Part shown: piece by piece, positions 20,660 to 30,027 of the stretch
How the letters are laid out: every line of letters begins with the position of its first letter
Numbering within the stretch: position 1 is the stretch's first letter
Source of the DNA: Candidatus Saccharimonadota bacterium
Lineage (GTDB): Bacteria > Patescibacteriota > Saccharimonadia > Saccharimonadales > Saccharimonadaceae
Direction of reading: 5' to 3'
DNA: 64,000 nucleotides
NCBI GenBank assembly: GCA_017514975.1
Contig: JAFWIF010000035.1
Span: 62,001 to 126,000 of the forward strand
Notes under the pieces: model-generated
Told to the model about the DNA's origin: nothing
Seen by the model: only the letters and a program-made list of their open reading frames with translations
The model's database searches: none
Made by a program: the position numbers and the translations under genes

Positions 20660-21490
20660 ATGGACTGGTTTTTTCTTATCTTGATGATTATTATTGGCGC
20701 CGAAACGACATTTATGTTTATTTTGCGCATTAGAGATATTAACCGCCTGACTAGCCGCATGAATCGTCGCAAACTCTTCGTCGACACTTCGGCATTGATT
20801 GACGGTAGGATTTTAGCTGTCGCTAAGGCGGGTTTTCTGGGCGATGAAGTATTGATCCCGCGCTCAGTAATTCGCGAACTGCAATTGCTAGCGGACGGGT
20901 CAGATAGCGAAAAGCGCACGCGTGCGCGCTTCGGGCTAGATGTCGCCAATGAACTGGAACGCGTCGAGCTTGCAACGGTTGAAATTTATCACGATGAACC
21001 AGGTCGCGTGCAGGTAGATGAACGGTTGATTGAACTTGCCAAACAACATCATGGAATTATCTTGACGAACGACTACAATCTTATCAAGGTCGCTGCAACT
21101 GAAAAAATCGACGCAATCAACATCAATGACCTCGCTCAAGGATTACGTAGTGAATTCCTGCCAGGAGAAACATTGAAAGTCAAAATTGTTACAACGGGCA
21201 GTAATCCGCATCAGGGAATCGCTTATCTACCAGATGGCACAATGGTTGTTGTCGACGGTGCTGATCGTTATGTCGGAAAGGATGAGATTGATGTGGAGTT
21301 TGTGCGCTTTTTGCAAACTGCTGCGGGCAAGATGATGTTTGCTAAGCTGAGGGTGACGCATAGCGAGACAGTAAGTAGAGCCAGTCGAACACGAAGCGCT
21401 GTTCGCAAAGCTAAGCCCGCTGGCCGCAAGGCGCAAAGTGCTACTGCGCCATCTTCGTCAAACAAGAGGTCGCCTCGTTCTCGCGCCTAA
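20660..21490 (+). CDS. Membrane-anchored PIN-TRAM domain protein (YacL-like)
   Basis: The 276-aa product has one N-terminal transmembrane helix (about 3-24), a PIN nuclease-like domain starting at VDTSALIDGRI (D42, D48) and carrying the later TNDYNLIKVA acidic motif, a TRAM RNA-binding domain (about 170-235) and a basic Ser/Arg/Lys-rich tail. This order is that of YacL-type proteins. The acidic residues expected for metal binding are present, so ribonuclease activity at the membrane is possible but not proven. Its stop codon lies in the first unit of a 15-bp tandem repeat, so repeat changes would leave the protein end intact. Confidence 0.88.
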   Translation: MDWFFLILMIIIGAETTFMFILRIRDINRLTSRMNRRKLFVDTSALIDGRILAVAKAGFLGDEVLIPRSVIRELQLLADGSDSEKRTRARFGLDVANELERVELATVEIYHDEPGRVQVDERLIELAKQHHGIILTNDYNLIKVAATEKIDAININDLAQGLRSEFLPGETLKVKIVTTGSNPHQGIAYLPDGTMVVVDGADRYVGKDEIDVEFVRFLQTAAGKMMFAKLRVTHSETVSRASRTRSAVRKAKPAGRKAQSATAPSSSNKRSPRSRA

Positions 21491-21541
21491 AACATCCGCG
21501 CCTAAAACATTCGCGCCTAAAACATTCGCGCCTAAAACGCT
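21482..21541. repeat. Four tandem copies of a 15-bp unit at the PIN-TRAM stop codon
   Basis: The unit CGCGCCTAAAACATT (last two or three bases vary in copies one and four) is repeated head to tail four times. The first copy contains the TAA stop of the PIN-TRAM gene, and every further copy repeats that TAA in the same frame because 15 is a multiple of three. Confidence 0.95.
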
Positions 21542-21564
21542 TTATACGCCTCGCGACTAACCGT

Positions 21565-24249
21565 TTAGCGCGTCACTGTACTGGTATAGCCCGCTGTATC
21601 AGTCACTTTAAATGTTACACTTGATGGCGTATCGTTTACCGTATATCGGATTGTATCGCCTCGGGAATTTAAGCCGCCACTCTTGACTAGCTGGCCGTTT
21701 ACATACAATTCATAGGAGGACAATTCATAGGTGCCAAAGCTCGCCTCGACAACAATCTCGCCGTCTTTGATGTCTATTTTGGCTGAGGGCAATGTGTCTG
21801 AACATTGATGTACATCGTCGGTACTGTTCGGGTCGTATTCGCCAGAGTAGAAGGTCTCTTTTTTGGTCATCGGATCTATAGTCTTGCTTACTGCCGCCTC
21901 GACACGCGTCGATTCGGGAGTACACTCTGTCGCAAGCTTCTTGCTCACCGAGTCGAATATCTTCTTTTCTGTAGTAATTCCCGATTTTGATTTATTGTAC
22001 CAGCTTGGCCAGATATCGGTTCTTCCGTTCACTGACAAGGTTTGAATACCATCCGGTCTCGAGAAATCGGTATTTGTGTTCCATTTACCACTAGCGCCAT
22101 AGATCTGCTCGTGTAGTGTCTCGATATATGCTGCATTGATTTTGAAACATACCGTATGGCTATCGTTTGCGAGCGGTGCACCGTTGTGATTACCATTCCA
22201 GATTGCTGTAGCAACTACTGGAGATGCCGTCATAATCCATGAGTCTTTCGCCTTTCCTTTACCGTTTTCGGTGGTACCTGTTTTTGCGGCAAATTTTACT
22301 TTATTGCTGTAAAATCCCGCAGCGTGGGATAAACTGCCAAAGACGAATTTTCGTGCATTTGCGTCTTTCAAGATATCCATCGTCATATAGGCCACCTGAC
22401 TGTCTACGACGCGTTCGCCTTCGTTGTCGGTCCATGAATCAATCGTATCTCCGGAAGAATTTTTAATCTCCAACCAATACACCAGGTCTTTATAAACGCC
22501 ACCGCGCGCCAACGATGCGTAGGCGTTCGCGTGTTCCACGGGTCTAACGGAGCAGCCACCGCCAATCGCCATCGAGAGTCCTGCTGTCTCGCCGTTTGCG
22601 CAGTATGATTTATCGCCAAGTTTATGCGCTATTTCTAGACTCTTATCGATGCCGTTGATATATAACGCCTTAATCGCTGGTATGTTTAGCGATCCGGCTA
22701 ATGCCTGCCTCATAGTGATCGTTCCGTAAAAGCGTCCCGATGCATTGCGTACCTTACAAGCGCCCTTTGTTCCTTTGCAATAAATTGAATCGATATTATT
22801 GTCGGCAATTGTTGCGCCAGGACCGTAGTTAACGCCTTGTCTTTCCATGAAGAGTGGCGTGTAGTCTAGGATTGGCTTAATTGATGACGCAGGTTCTAGT
22901 AATGATGTAGTTGCATTGACCTGTCCGTAGTTTGGTGTTTCCCAATCTTTACTTCCAACCATTGCAATCACTTGCGACGTTTCCACATCTACAGAAACTA
23001 AAGCTGCATTGTCAGAGTTATTTACGCGGAACGAATTCGCGCCCGTTTTAATTGCTTCTTCGGCCAAATTTTGAGCTCGCAAATCAATCGTTGTCTTAAT
23101 CTTGAAACCGCCCTCGCGCATCGTCTTAATGCCATATTTCGCCTCGAGTTGTGATTTTACTTCAAGTACAAACCAAGGCGCTTTCATGTTTTCGTACTGG
23201 TTCGTCTCTGGCTGGATCTTTTCTAGGATATTGACGGCCTTCGCCTCTTTCGACTGTTCTTCGGTGATATACCCCATCTCAACCATCGCATTCAAGACCA
23301 AATGTTGCCTATTCACTAGAGCTTCGTTTCCTGCTGTATTGTATGGATTTAAGACTCCTGGATTATTTGGGATAGCCGCCAATAAGGCTGATTCTGCTAG
23401 ATCAAGATCTTTTGCGCTCTTATCGAAATAGGTTCGCGCAGCACTTTCAATTCCATTTCGACGACCACCATAAGGGGACTCATTTAAATACAGCGTAATC
23501 AACTGTTCTTTATCGTACATTTTTTCAACTTCAATCGCCAAGATCATTTCTTTAATCTTGCGCGGAATACCCGTTAGGCCACGGTCTTTCGCCTCATCGG
23601 AGAAATAAACTTGTTTAATCAATTGTTGCGTCAACGTCGACCCGCCCTGTACGGACTCACCCTTTAATGTTACAAAAAGCGCACGAGTTAAACCTGCAAA
23701 ATCAACGCCCATGTGGTTGTAAAAATTCTTGTCCTCAATCGCTACTGTCGCTTGGCGTGCATAGGTCGATATCTCGCTTCCTTCAACAACAAGACGATAG
23801 TCGCCACTACCCTTATCTTCCCACAACAATTCACCGTTACGATCGTAGTAGGTATTCACTGTATTTGAGACTCGGTTTGCTAGCTCTTCTGGGTCAATTT
23901 CGGAAAGGTCTTTCTTGAAATACAGGAAGAGACCCCCAATCGCAATTATTACGATTAATACTAGAGCGGCCAATACCTTCAATAAGCGCAACTGACCTTC
24001 TTTCGAAAACCAGGCCTTAAAAACGCGGTCGGGGCGCAGGCGTGCAAAGAACCGCAAAATTGGATTTTTTGGCAGTTTCGCGAGTTCCTCTGCCTTTTTA
24101 CGTGCTCTTAAATCATCCTTAACGCGTTTTTTGTAGGCAAGATTCGAATAGAGACTCATATTGCCACGCTTAGTGTTGTTCGATTTCGTTTTGCCTACGT
24201 TTTTCAATCTCGAAAAACGCGACCTTTTCCCAGAATTCTCCTTCGCCAT
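21565..24249 (-). CDS. Class A penicillin-binding protein (PBP1A-like)
   Basis: This bifunctional enzyme polymerises and cross-links peptidoglycan. The 894-aa product has a long basic cytosolic head (1-88), one transmembrane helix (89-111), a GT51 transglycosylase domain with catalytic E172 in AIEDKNF and the QGGSTLTQQL motif, and a transpeptidase domain with SSIK (S455, K458), SLN (520-522) and KTGT (656-659). The last ~90 residues look like a small beta-rich domain. The start lies 8 nt after a minus-strand TATAAT, with no SD. It is divergent from leuS across 89 bp. Confidence 0.95.
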   Translation of the reverse strand: MAKENSGKRSRFSRLKNVGKTKSNNTKRGNMSLYSNLAYKKRVKDDLRARKKAEELAKLPKNPILRFFARLRPDRVFKAWFSKEGQLRLLKVLAALVLIVIIAIGGLFLYFKKDLSEIDPEELANRVSNTVNTYYDRNGELLWEDKGSGDYRLVVEGSEISTYARQATVAIEDKNFYNHMGVDFAGLTRALFVTLKGESVQGGSTLTQQLIKQVYFSDEAKDRGLTGIPRKIKEMILAIEVEKMYDKEQLITLYLNESPYGGRRNGIESAARTYFDKSAKDLDLAESALLAAIPNNPGVLNPYNTAGNEALVNRQHLVLNAMVEMGYITEEQSKEAKAVNILEKIQPETNQYENMKAPWFVLEVKSQLEAKYGIKTMREGGFKIKTTIDLRAQNLAEEAIKTGANSFRVNNSDNAALVSVDVETSQVIAMVGSKDWETPNYGQVNATTSLLEPASSIKPILDYTPLFMERQGVNYGPGATIADNNIDSIYCKGTKGACKVRNASGRFYGTITMRQALAGSLNIPAIKALYINGIDKSLEIAHKLGDKSYCANGETAGLSMAIGGGCSVRPVEHANAYASLARGGVYKDLVYWLEIKNSSGDTIDSWTDNEGERVVDSQVAYMTMDILKDANARKFVFGSLSHAAGFYSNKVKFAAKTGTTENGKGKAKDSWIMTASPVVATAIWNGNHNGAPLANDSHTVCFKINAAYIETLHEQIYGASGKWNTNTDFSRPDGIQTLSVNGRTDIWPSWYNKSKSGITTEKKIFDSVSKKLATECTPESTRVEAAVSKTIDPMTKKETFYSGEYDPNSTDDVHQCSDTLPSAKIDIKDGEIVVEASFGTYELSSYELYVNGQLVKSGGLNSRGDTIRYTVNDTPSSVTFKVTDTAGYTSTVTR

Positions 24250-24257
24250 ATATTAGT

Positions 24258-24263
24258 ATTATA
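24258..24263 (-). promoter_or_regulatory. -10 box of the PBP gene
   Basis: Consensus TATAAT on the minus strand, preceded by GTG, 8 nt before the ATG. No good -35. Confidence 0.65.
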
Positions 24264-24323
24264 CACTACGTAACGCGAAAATCTACACAACATGAGCATT
24301 TTTCAGCATCAACTTATGTATGA

Positions 24324-24329
24324 TACAAT
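24324..24329 (+). promoter_or_regulatory. -10 box of leuS
   Basis: Extended -10 TGA-TACAAT, ending 9 nt before the ATG; no SD. It lies about 60 bp from the opposing PBP -10. Confidence 0.65.
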
Positions 24330-24338
24330 ATTAAAGAT

Positions 24339-26735
24339 ATGAAGCATTATGATGCCCTAAAAATAGAAGCAAAATGGCAGGATCGCTGGGAGAAAGAAGC
24401 CACATTTCGTGCCGACGATAAGGACAAGCGTCCAAAGTTTTACCTTGCAGAAATGTTCCCTTATCCTTCTGCCCACGGTCTTCACGTTGGGCACGTGCGC
24501 AACTTTTCTATTATCGATTGCCTTACGCGTTTCTATTCTCAGAAAGGCTTTAATGTCTTACGTCCCTTTGGCTATGATACCTTTGGCCTGCCAGCCGAAA
24601 ACTATGCTATCAAAACGGGCATTTCTCCTCAGGAAGCGACTCGTCAAAATGTCGAAAACTTTAGAAAGCAGGCGAAACGTCTTGGCTTTGCTATCGATTG
24701 GTCTCGCGAAATTAATACGTCCGATCCGGAATACTATCGATGGACGCAGTGGTGCTTCCTGAAGTTATACGAAAAAGGTTTAGCTTATCGCGCAGAGAGT
24801 TATCAATGGTGGTGTTCGACCGATCAGACCGTACTCGCGAACGAACAAGTTGAAGATGGCCGCTGTTGGCGTTGCGGTAACGAAGTGACAAAGCGCAAGA
24901 TGAAGCAATGGTATTTTAAAATCACCGAATACGCCGATGAGCTTCTTGAGGAGATAGATTCGCTCGATTGGCCAGATCGTATTAAGACAATGCAGAAAAA
25001 CTGGATTGGTCGCAGTGAAGGCGCTAATATTCGCTTTAAAGTCGACGGCGACAAGTACGACATCGAGGTCTTTACGACACGTCCAGACACGCTTTTTGGT
25101 GCAACCTTTTTGGTTTTGGCTCCTGAACACGAGTTGCTCGACAAGATAGTCACCAACGACGCTCGGGCGGCAGTCGACAAATATCGCAAAGACGCCCTAA
25201 AGAAAAGCGAGATTGAGCGTCAAGAAAATCGCGATAAAACGGGTGTCTTCACTGGCGCATACGCTATCAACCCTGCGACTAATTCAAAAATCCCCATCTG
25301 GGTGTCCGATTACGTACTATCAAGTTACGGCTTAGGTGCGATTATGGCGGTACCGGCGCACGACGAGCGCGACTATGAATTCGCATCAAGGTTCAAGCTT
25401 CCGATTATTCGCGTCATCGATCCTGTTGATTCGCCTGAATCTTCAGATGACCATTATTGTTATCATGGTGAAGGAGTATTGGTTAATTCTGGAGAATACA
25501 ACGGCTGCTCTAGCCAAGAAGCTCGCAAAAAAATTCTCAACTGGCTAACTGCTTCGCATATTGGACATGCCCAGGTAACATATCGCATGCGCGATTGGCT
25601 CATTTCTCGGCAACGTTATTGGGGTTGTCCTATCCCGATTGCTTACGATAAGCAAGGAAATGCACATCCTATACCCGTCGATCAGCTCCCAGTGACGCTT
25701 CCCGCAATTACCGATTACGCACCTGATCAATCTGGACGTAGCGCGCTTGCAAAAGCGCAGGATTTTGTAAAATGTAAACTTGACGGAGAGGCGATGTTGC
25801 GAGAGACCGATACTTTAGATGGCTACGCATGTAGTAGTTGGTATCTGTGGCGCTATCTTGACCCGCACAACAGCAAACAAGCCTGGTCGCCGAAACTCGT
25901 CAATCAATGGGCGCCACTTGATATATACTGTGGCGGCGATCATGCTGTCGCTCATCTTTTGTATGTTCGGTTTTGGTGCAAATTTTTTGCAGACGAGGGC
26001 TTATTGAGCTTTAGGGAGCCTATCAAGAAATTGTTGTATAACGGCTATATCAATGGCCCCGATGGTCGCAAGATGTCAAAGAGCAAAGGAAACGTCATCG
26101 ATCCACTTGACGTGATTGACGATGGTTACGGAGCTGACACCTTACGTACTTACGAGTTATTTATTGGCCCATACGATATGGACGCCTCGTGGAGTACGGA
26201 GGCAATCGGCGGCGTTTTTCGTTTTCTCGGCCGTTTTTGGTCGTTATGTTTTACGGCGGAACATCTTGATGGTGCCGATGCTGAGCATGAATATCGGCGG
26301 CATAAAACCATCAAAAAAGTCACAGAAGACATTCAGCGCACCAATTTTAATACAGCTGTCGCCGCACTTATGGAATATTTGAATTATCTCTATAAAAACG
26401 GTGCCGCAAAAAATGATTTAGTAGCGTTCGCGCGCTTACTTAAGCCCTTTGCGCCTCATCTCGCGAGCGAAGTTCTCGAAGAATTTTCTGCTGACGACGC
26501 GTGGCCTACTTGGGACGAAGACAAGCTTGTTACAGACGTGATGGAGGTGATTGTTCAGGTTAACGGAAAACTACGCGCCAAACTAACACTTGCCGCGGAA
26601 GAGGTACAGAATCGTGATTTACTTATCGAAAAAGCGCGCGCCGATGCTAAAGTTCAGCAGTTTATTGGAAGCAAAGAGCTTGTTAAGACGATTGCGCTAC
26701 CTGAGCGTCGGCTAGTAAACTTTGTTGTCAAGTAA
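24339..26735 (+). CDS. leuS: Leucyl-tRNA synthetase
   Basis: LeuRS charges tRNA-Leu. The 798-aa class I enzyme has the HIGH-type motif HGLHVGH (about residues 47-53), the zinc-linked CWRC segment after TVLANEQVEDG, a CP1 editing domain with the TTRPDTLFG stretch, the KMSKS motif and a C-terminal anticodon-binding region. It is slightly shorter than the ~860 aa of E. coli. It has no SD and a -10 box 9 nt upstream. One base separates its stop from the end of the converging sortase gene. Confidence 0.96.
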   Translation: MKHYDALKIEAKWQDRWEKEATFRADDKDKRPKFYLAEMFPYPSAHGLHVGHVRNFSIIDCLTRFYSQKGFNVLRPFGYDTFGLPAENYAIKTGISPQEATRQNVENFRKQAKRLGFAIDWSREINTSDPEYYRWTQWCFLKLYEKGLAYRAESYQWWCSTDQTVLANEQVEDGRCWRCGNEVTKRKMKQWYFKITEYADELLEEIDSLDWPDRIKTMQKNWIGRSEGANIRFKVDGDKYDIEVFTTRPDTLFGATFLVLAPEHELLDKIVTNDARAAVDKYRKDALKKSEIERQENRDKTGVFTGAYAINPATNSKIPIWVSDYVLSSYGLGAIMAVPAHDERDYEFASRFKLPIIRVIDPVDSPESSDDHYCYHGEGVLVNSGEYNGCSSQEARKKILNWLTASHIGHAQVTYRMRDWLISRQRYWGCPIPIAYDKQGNAHPIPVDQLPVTLPAITDYAPDQSGRSALAKAQDFVKCKLDGEAMLRETDTLDGYACSSWYLWRYLDPHNSKQAWSPKLVNQWAPLDIYCGGDHAVAHLLYVRFWCKFFADEGLLSFREPIKKLLYNGYINGPDGRKMSKSKGNVIDPLDVIDDGYGADTLRTYELFIGPYDMDASWSTEAIGGVFRFLGRFWSLCFTAEHLDGADAEHEYRRHKTIKKVTEDIQRTNFNTAVAALMEYLNYLYKNGAAKNDLVAFARLLKPFAPHLASEVLEEFSADDAWPTWDEDKLVTDVMEVIVQVNGKLRAKLTLAAEEVQNRDLLIEKARADAKVQQFIGSKELVKTIALPERRLVNFVVK

Positions 26736-26736
26736 T

Positions 26737-27555
26737 TTATTTTACGCTTCTTTTAATGAGTTTCGCGTGCATCACTACGCGGTCATCGTTATAGCAGGTA
26801 GAAAGTGTTAGGATCTTGTCGGCACTCGTTACGCTTGTATTAAAGTTGTGCGCGCTTCGGTTTTTGATCATTTGCGTAAAATCGCCAAACTCGTCGGTTG
26901 TTGCAAAATCGGTTTGGATGTAATCGCTAGTTACGGGCGTCCGATAAGTGCTGAAGACTTGCCAGAGCGCACTTTCTTTTTCAGAGGCTGTCCGTACGAT
27001 AAAATTATTAGAATCGTTTAGCCACCCATTAGTCAAAATATTCTTTAAAGTCCCAAACATCGTACCGTCATATCGTCCGTGGGCGTATATGATTAGGTTT
27101 TTATCCTGACCGTCTAGGCGATTGCGGAAATCTGCAAAGACCCAGCCTGCCGAATTATAGCTTTTATCAAAAGAATGTTTCAAGTAATAGTCGTTGTTCG
27201 AGACCTGTACAAATGGATAATTTATATTTGTTCCGCCAACTTGTATCCAGCCTACCGTGTCGCTATTTTTTTGTTTAAGCTCGGTAAAATCAACGTCAAT
27301 TAACTTCGTTTTCAGATATTTCCAGTATAAACTGTCTTCTTTTTCGTTATTTTCTATAATTTCTACGTCGTCATCATCTTTTTCTTGTACTGTCGCAAGC
27401 GATTCTGCCTCGGCGCTTTGTGCCTTTGTACTGTCGCCTTCAAGTCGCCATTCGATAATTTTATATAAAGAAACGCCAATTCCTACCACACACACAAGCG
27501 CAATTATGCAACTTGCGGCTAATTTTACGCGTGCTTTCGTCCGTCTAATCTTCAT
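26737..27555 (-). CDS. Sortase (class B-like transpeptidase)
   Basis: Sortases attach surface proteins to the cell wall. The 272-aa product has one N-terminal transmembrane helix, a spacer rich in Glu/Asp, and a sortase core with the catalytic histidine in IIYAHGR, cysteine in TLSTC (C254) and arginine in DDRVV (R259). The TLSTCY context resembles class B. The ATG at 27555 is chosen because TGG-TAGAAT (27572-27567) stands 11 nt before it; an in-frame ATG at 27576 would put the start inside that promoter. No substrate with an LPXTG-like signal is seen nearby. Confidence 0.88.
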   Translation of the reverse strand: MKIRRTKARVKLAASCIIALVCVVGIGVSLYKIIEWRLEGDSTKAQSAEAESLATVQEKDDDDVEIIENNEKEDSLYWKYLKTKLIDVDFTELKQKNSDTVGWIQVGGTNINYPFVQVSNNDYYLKHSFDKSYNSAGWVFADFRNRLDGQDKNLIIYAHGRYDGTMFGTLKNILTNGWLNDSNNFIVRTASEKESALWQVFSTYRTPVTSDYIQTDFATTDEFGDFTQMIKNRSAHNFNTSVTSADKILTLSTCYNDDRVVMHAKLIKRSVK

Positions 27556-27708
27556 ATTTACTATATATTCTACCATAAACGCGATAAAATCTACTATTAT
27601 CTGTTCGTTACGATCTGCATAAGTATTTTAGGAGGCGCAAAACTTGCAAAATAAAATAAAGTATAGTAAATTAGACTAAAGTAAGTATCAGAAAAGGAGC
27701 ATTTTTAC

Positions 27709-27915
27709 ATGCCTGAACCAAAAAAACAGAGCAGCCCGCGCAAGACTGGTCTTCGTAGAAGTCACTTGCGTCTCAAGTTGGCGCGTAGCGTAAATAAATA
27801 TTCGCCCGTAAAAGCTTTTGAAACAGCAAAGGCTACGCCAAATCTAAAAGTCCAGAGTTGCGCAGAATGCAAACAAAAGCCTTGCGTCTGCGACAATAAA
27901 GCAAGCGCTAAATAA
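27709..27915 (+). CDS. rpmF: Probable 50S ribosomal protein bL32
   Basis: The 68-aa basic protein opens with a Pro/Lys/Ser-rich stretch and the LRRSHLRLKLAR segment that matches the bL32 core, and ends in a cysteine cluster CAECKQKPCVC that could bind zinc. The cysteine spacing is not the classic bL32 pattern, which lowers confidence. SD AAAAGGAG is at 27693-27700. It leads the nusB-Nudix-rnc cluster. Confidence 0.65.
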   Translation: MPEPKKQSSPRKTGLRRSHLRLKLARSVNKYSPVKAFETAKATPNLKVQSCAECKQKPCVCDNKASAK

Positions 27916-27943
27916 TCAAACATAAACAGGATCAAACAATTTC

Positions 27944-28441
27944 ATGGCAAGCAATCGACATCTCGGTAGAATTATTTCATTGCAGAGTCTTTACGAATAT
28001 GAGTTTCGTCACCAAGCCGGTGACACTACTGTCGATATCGATAGTATAATTGTCAAGAATATTGAGCCTTACGCCAAAGCTTTAGGTGACGTTGAATTTG
28101 TCCATCAGCTGACGAATGGTGTTTTTGCTACAAAAGAAGAACTCGACAAAGAATTGCAGCCACTTGCGCCCGAATGGCCGATTGCATCAATTTCTTCAAT
28201 CGATCGCAATGTCTTACGTATTGGACTCTACGAACTAACTCGCTGCAAAGATTCTGTCCCCCCAAAGGTCGCAATTAATGAGGCGGTTGAACTCGCCAAG
28301 GCCTTTGGTTCGGACAACTCATCTAAGTTTATTAACGGCGTCCTAGGCACCGCATATCGCAATATTAGTGAAAAGGAGGAGCCATCGGACAATGCAGAGA
28401 CAGACGAATCAAGCTCGACGGAAACGTCAGGCAACGCTTAA
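27944..28441 (+). CDS. nusB: Transcription antitermination factor NusB
   Basis: NusB acts with NusE (S10) on boxA in rRNA transcripts. The 165-aa product has the all-helical NusB fold signature: R(x)3-ISLQSLYEYEF at the start, SSIDRNVLRIGLYEL in the middle and VAINEAVELAKAFGSDNSSKFINGVLG near the end. An acidic Ser/Thr/Glu tail of about 25 residues follows. Its last 50 bp overlap the Nudix gene in another frame; the tail codons also provide that gene's SD. Confidence 0.94.
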   Translation: MASNRHLGRIISLQSLYEYEFRHQAGDTTVDIDSIIVKNIEPYAKALGDVEFVHQLTNGVFATKEELDKELQPLAPEWPIASISSIDRNVLRIGLYELTRCKDSVPPKVAINEAVELAKAFGSDNSSKFINGVLGTAYRNISEKEEPSDNAETDESSSTETSGNA

Positions 28442-29135
28442 TCGCTCAAAACTGAATACCGCGCGCAAGTCTCAAGCAGTAAGCAAGCGTACGTCGCCGA
28501 TGCAAGGAGTTAGCAAGCGGCATAGTGCAAAAAAAACCATCGCGGCCAAAACAAAAGCCAGTACGCGTGTGGTCAAAAAAAATCAACAAAAGCGTAGCGG
28601 CTACAAGATTCCAGAGGCTTTGCCAACTAAGCAATACAAGGACTCGAAATTTAATAAGCTCCGTCAGGTTGTTTTTCGCAAAAAAACCGAGATCAAGGAA
28701 ATTGTCCGCGAACCAACTGCGGGCGGCATCGTGTTTCGCATGACGTCCGATAAGCGAGATATCGAAATTCTCCTCATTCAAGATAGCAAAAATCGCTGGA
28801 CAATCCCAAAGGGCCATATTGAACCAGGCGAAACCGCCAAACAAACTGCCGTACGCGAAATCGGCGAGGAGTCTGGATTGAAAAACGTACGCGTCCTGAC
28901 CTGGCTTGGAAAAATTCACTTCAAATATCGCCGCCTAGAGAAGCTAGTTCTTATGACGACGCAGGTGTATCTTGTACAATCACTCGATAAATCTGAACGC
29001 CCAACAAAAGAAAAATGGATGAATGGCATACGTTGGTTTAAGTTTGCTGATGCTTTAGACGCCATCGAATATACCGATATCGAAAAACTCATGCTGATTG
29101 CTAAAAAGAAGATTCGTAGCGGTGAGCTTACGTAA
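28392..29135 (+). CDS. Nudix hydrolase with a long basic N-terminal extension
   Basis: The 247-aa product has a ~95-residue Lys/Arg/Ser/Thr-rich, low-complexity head and then a Nudix domain. The Nudix box spans about 141-163 and keeps the G(x)5E, REIGEESG core needed for metal-dependent diphosphate cleavage; it is preceded by RWTIPKGHIEPGE, as in diadenosine polyphosphate or 8-oxo-dGTP type enzymes. The start is ATG 28392, 11 nt after AAAGGAGGA; a GTG at 28368 lies upstream of that SD. Position before rnc and the basic head suggest an RNA-related role such as 5' end processing, but the substrate cannot be read from sequence. Confidence 0.85.
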   Translation: MQRQTNQARRKRQATLNRSKLNTARKSQAVSKRTSPMQGVSKRHSAKKTIAAKTKASTRVVKKNQQKRSGYKIPEALPTKQYKDSKFNKLRQVVFRKKTEIKEIVREPTAGGIVFRMTSDKRDIEILLIQDSKNRWTIPKGHIEPGETAKQTAVREIGEESGLKNVRVLTWLGKIHFKYRRLEKLVLMTTQVYLVQSLDKSERPTKEKWMNGIRWFKFADALDAIEYTDIEKLMLIAKKKIRSGELT

Positions 29136-29167
29136 AATAAAGACATAAAGAGAAAAGGGAACATTTG

Positions 29168-29932
29168 ATGAATAACGAACAACTTAATCGCTATCGAAGT
29201 TTTGCGAAAGACAAACTTGGCCTAGAATTTAACGACATTCAGCTACTAATAACAGCATTAACGCACCGCTCCTACGTAAACGAGCATCGCTCGCTTAATA
29301 TCGATCACAACGAAAGGTTAGAGTTCTTAGGAGACGCGGTTCTCGAGCTAGTGACATCCGACTATCTATTTCATAATTATGATCAACCCGAAGGGATTAT
29401 GACGAGTTGGCGCGCTGCTCTCGTTAATACCGAGGCTAACGCTTCTGCCGCCGAGCGACTTGGCTATTTGCCGTTGGTTCGATTGAGTAATGGTGAAAAA
29501 AACGGCTCCGAGCGTGCTCGCCATGTGATTATTGCTGACTGCTATGAGGCGATTATCGGAGCAATTTACCTCGATCACGGCTACGCAGAAGCAAAACGCT
29601 TTATAGAAAACAACACTTTGATTAAGCTTGACGAAATTCTCGAATCGGAATCATGGAGAGATCCCAAGTCGCATCTACAAGAATTATCACAGCACATTGA
29701 TGGAGTGACGCCTACTTATCGTCTAATTAAAGAAGAAGGCCCAGACCACAGTAAAATTTTTACGATTGGCGTTGTTATTAATGGGCATCTCAAGGCGACT
29801 GGTGTCGGGCATAGTAAACAAGAAGCACAGGTAAATGCCGCCGCTGCCGCTATACGTCGCTATAAGAGCGAGAACCCCGAAGCGCATTCCTCTAAGTATC
29901 GCCGCAAGACCTCTACGTCTCCTCGTCAATAA
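29168..29932 (+). CDS. rnc: Ribonuclease III
   Basis: RNase III cuts double-stranded RNA, including rRNA precursors. The 254-aa product has the catalytic signature NERLEFLGDAVLEL, the second acidic cluster ADCYEAIIGAIYLD, and a C-terminal dsRNA-binding domain with DPKSHLQEL and KQEAQVNAAAAAI. ATG 29168 follows GAAAAGGGA; a TTG one codon earlier is less likely. Its likely local target is the long duplex in the pnp leader at 10777-10855. Confidence 0.96.
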   Translation: MNNEQLNRYRSFAKDKLGLEFNDIQLLITALTHRSYVNEHRSLNIDHNERLEFLGDAVLELVTSDYLFHNYDQPEGIMTSWRAALVNTEANASAAERLGYLPLVRLSNGEKNGSERARHVIIADCYEAIIGAIYLDHGYAEAKRFIENNTLIKLDEILESESWRDPKSHLQELSQHIDGVTPTYRLIKEEGPDHSKIFTIGVVINGHLKATGVGHSKQEAQVNAAAAAIRRYKSENPEAHSSKYRRKTSTSPRQ

Positions 29933-29963
29933 AAAAAATAGAGCTGTGAGCCGGTTGCTCTAT
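29931..29963 (-). terminator. rpsP terminator
   Basis: ATAGAGC (29938-29944) pairs with GCTCTAT (29957-29963); on the minus strand the stem is followed by T8. It begins at the rnc stop codon. Confidence 0.8.
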
Positions 29964-29972
29964 GGCCAATAA

Positions 29973-30023
29973 AAATACCCATCTGTCTACGCTTCATCAT
30001 GAAAGGCAGGGCAGTGGGTATTT
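29973..30023. terminator. Hairpin between converging rnc and rpsP
   Basis: AAATACCCA-(T)-CTG pairs with CAG-TGGGTATTT, with a second small inverted repeat (TTCAT/ATGAA) inside the loop. It may stop both transcripts; the T tract on the plus strand is short. Confidence 0.6.
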
Positions 30024-30027
30024 GTGC

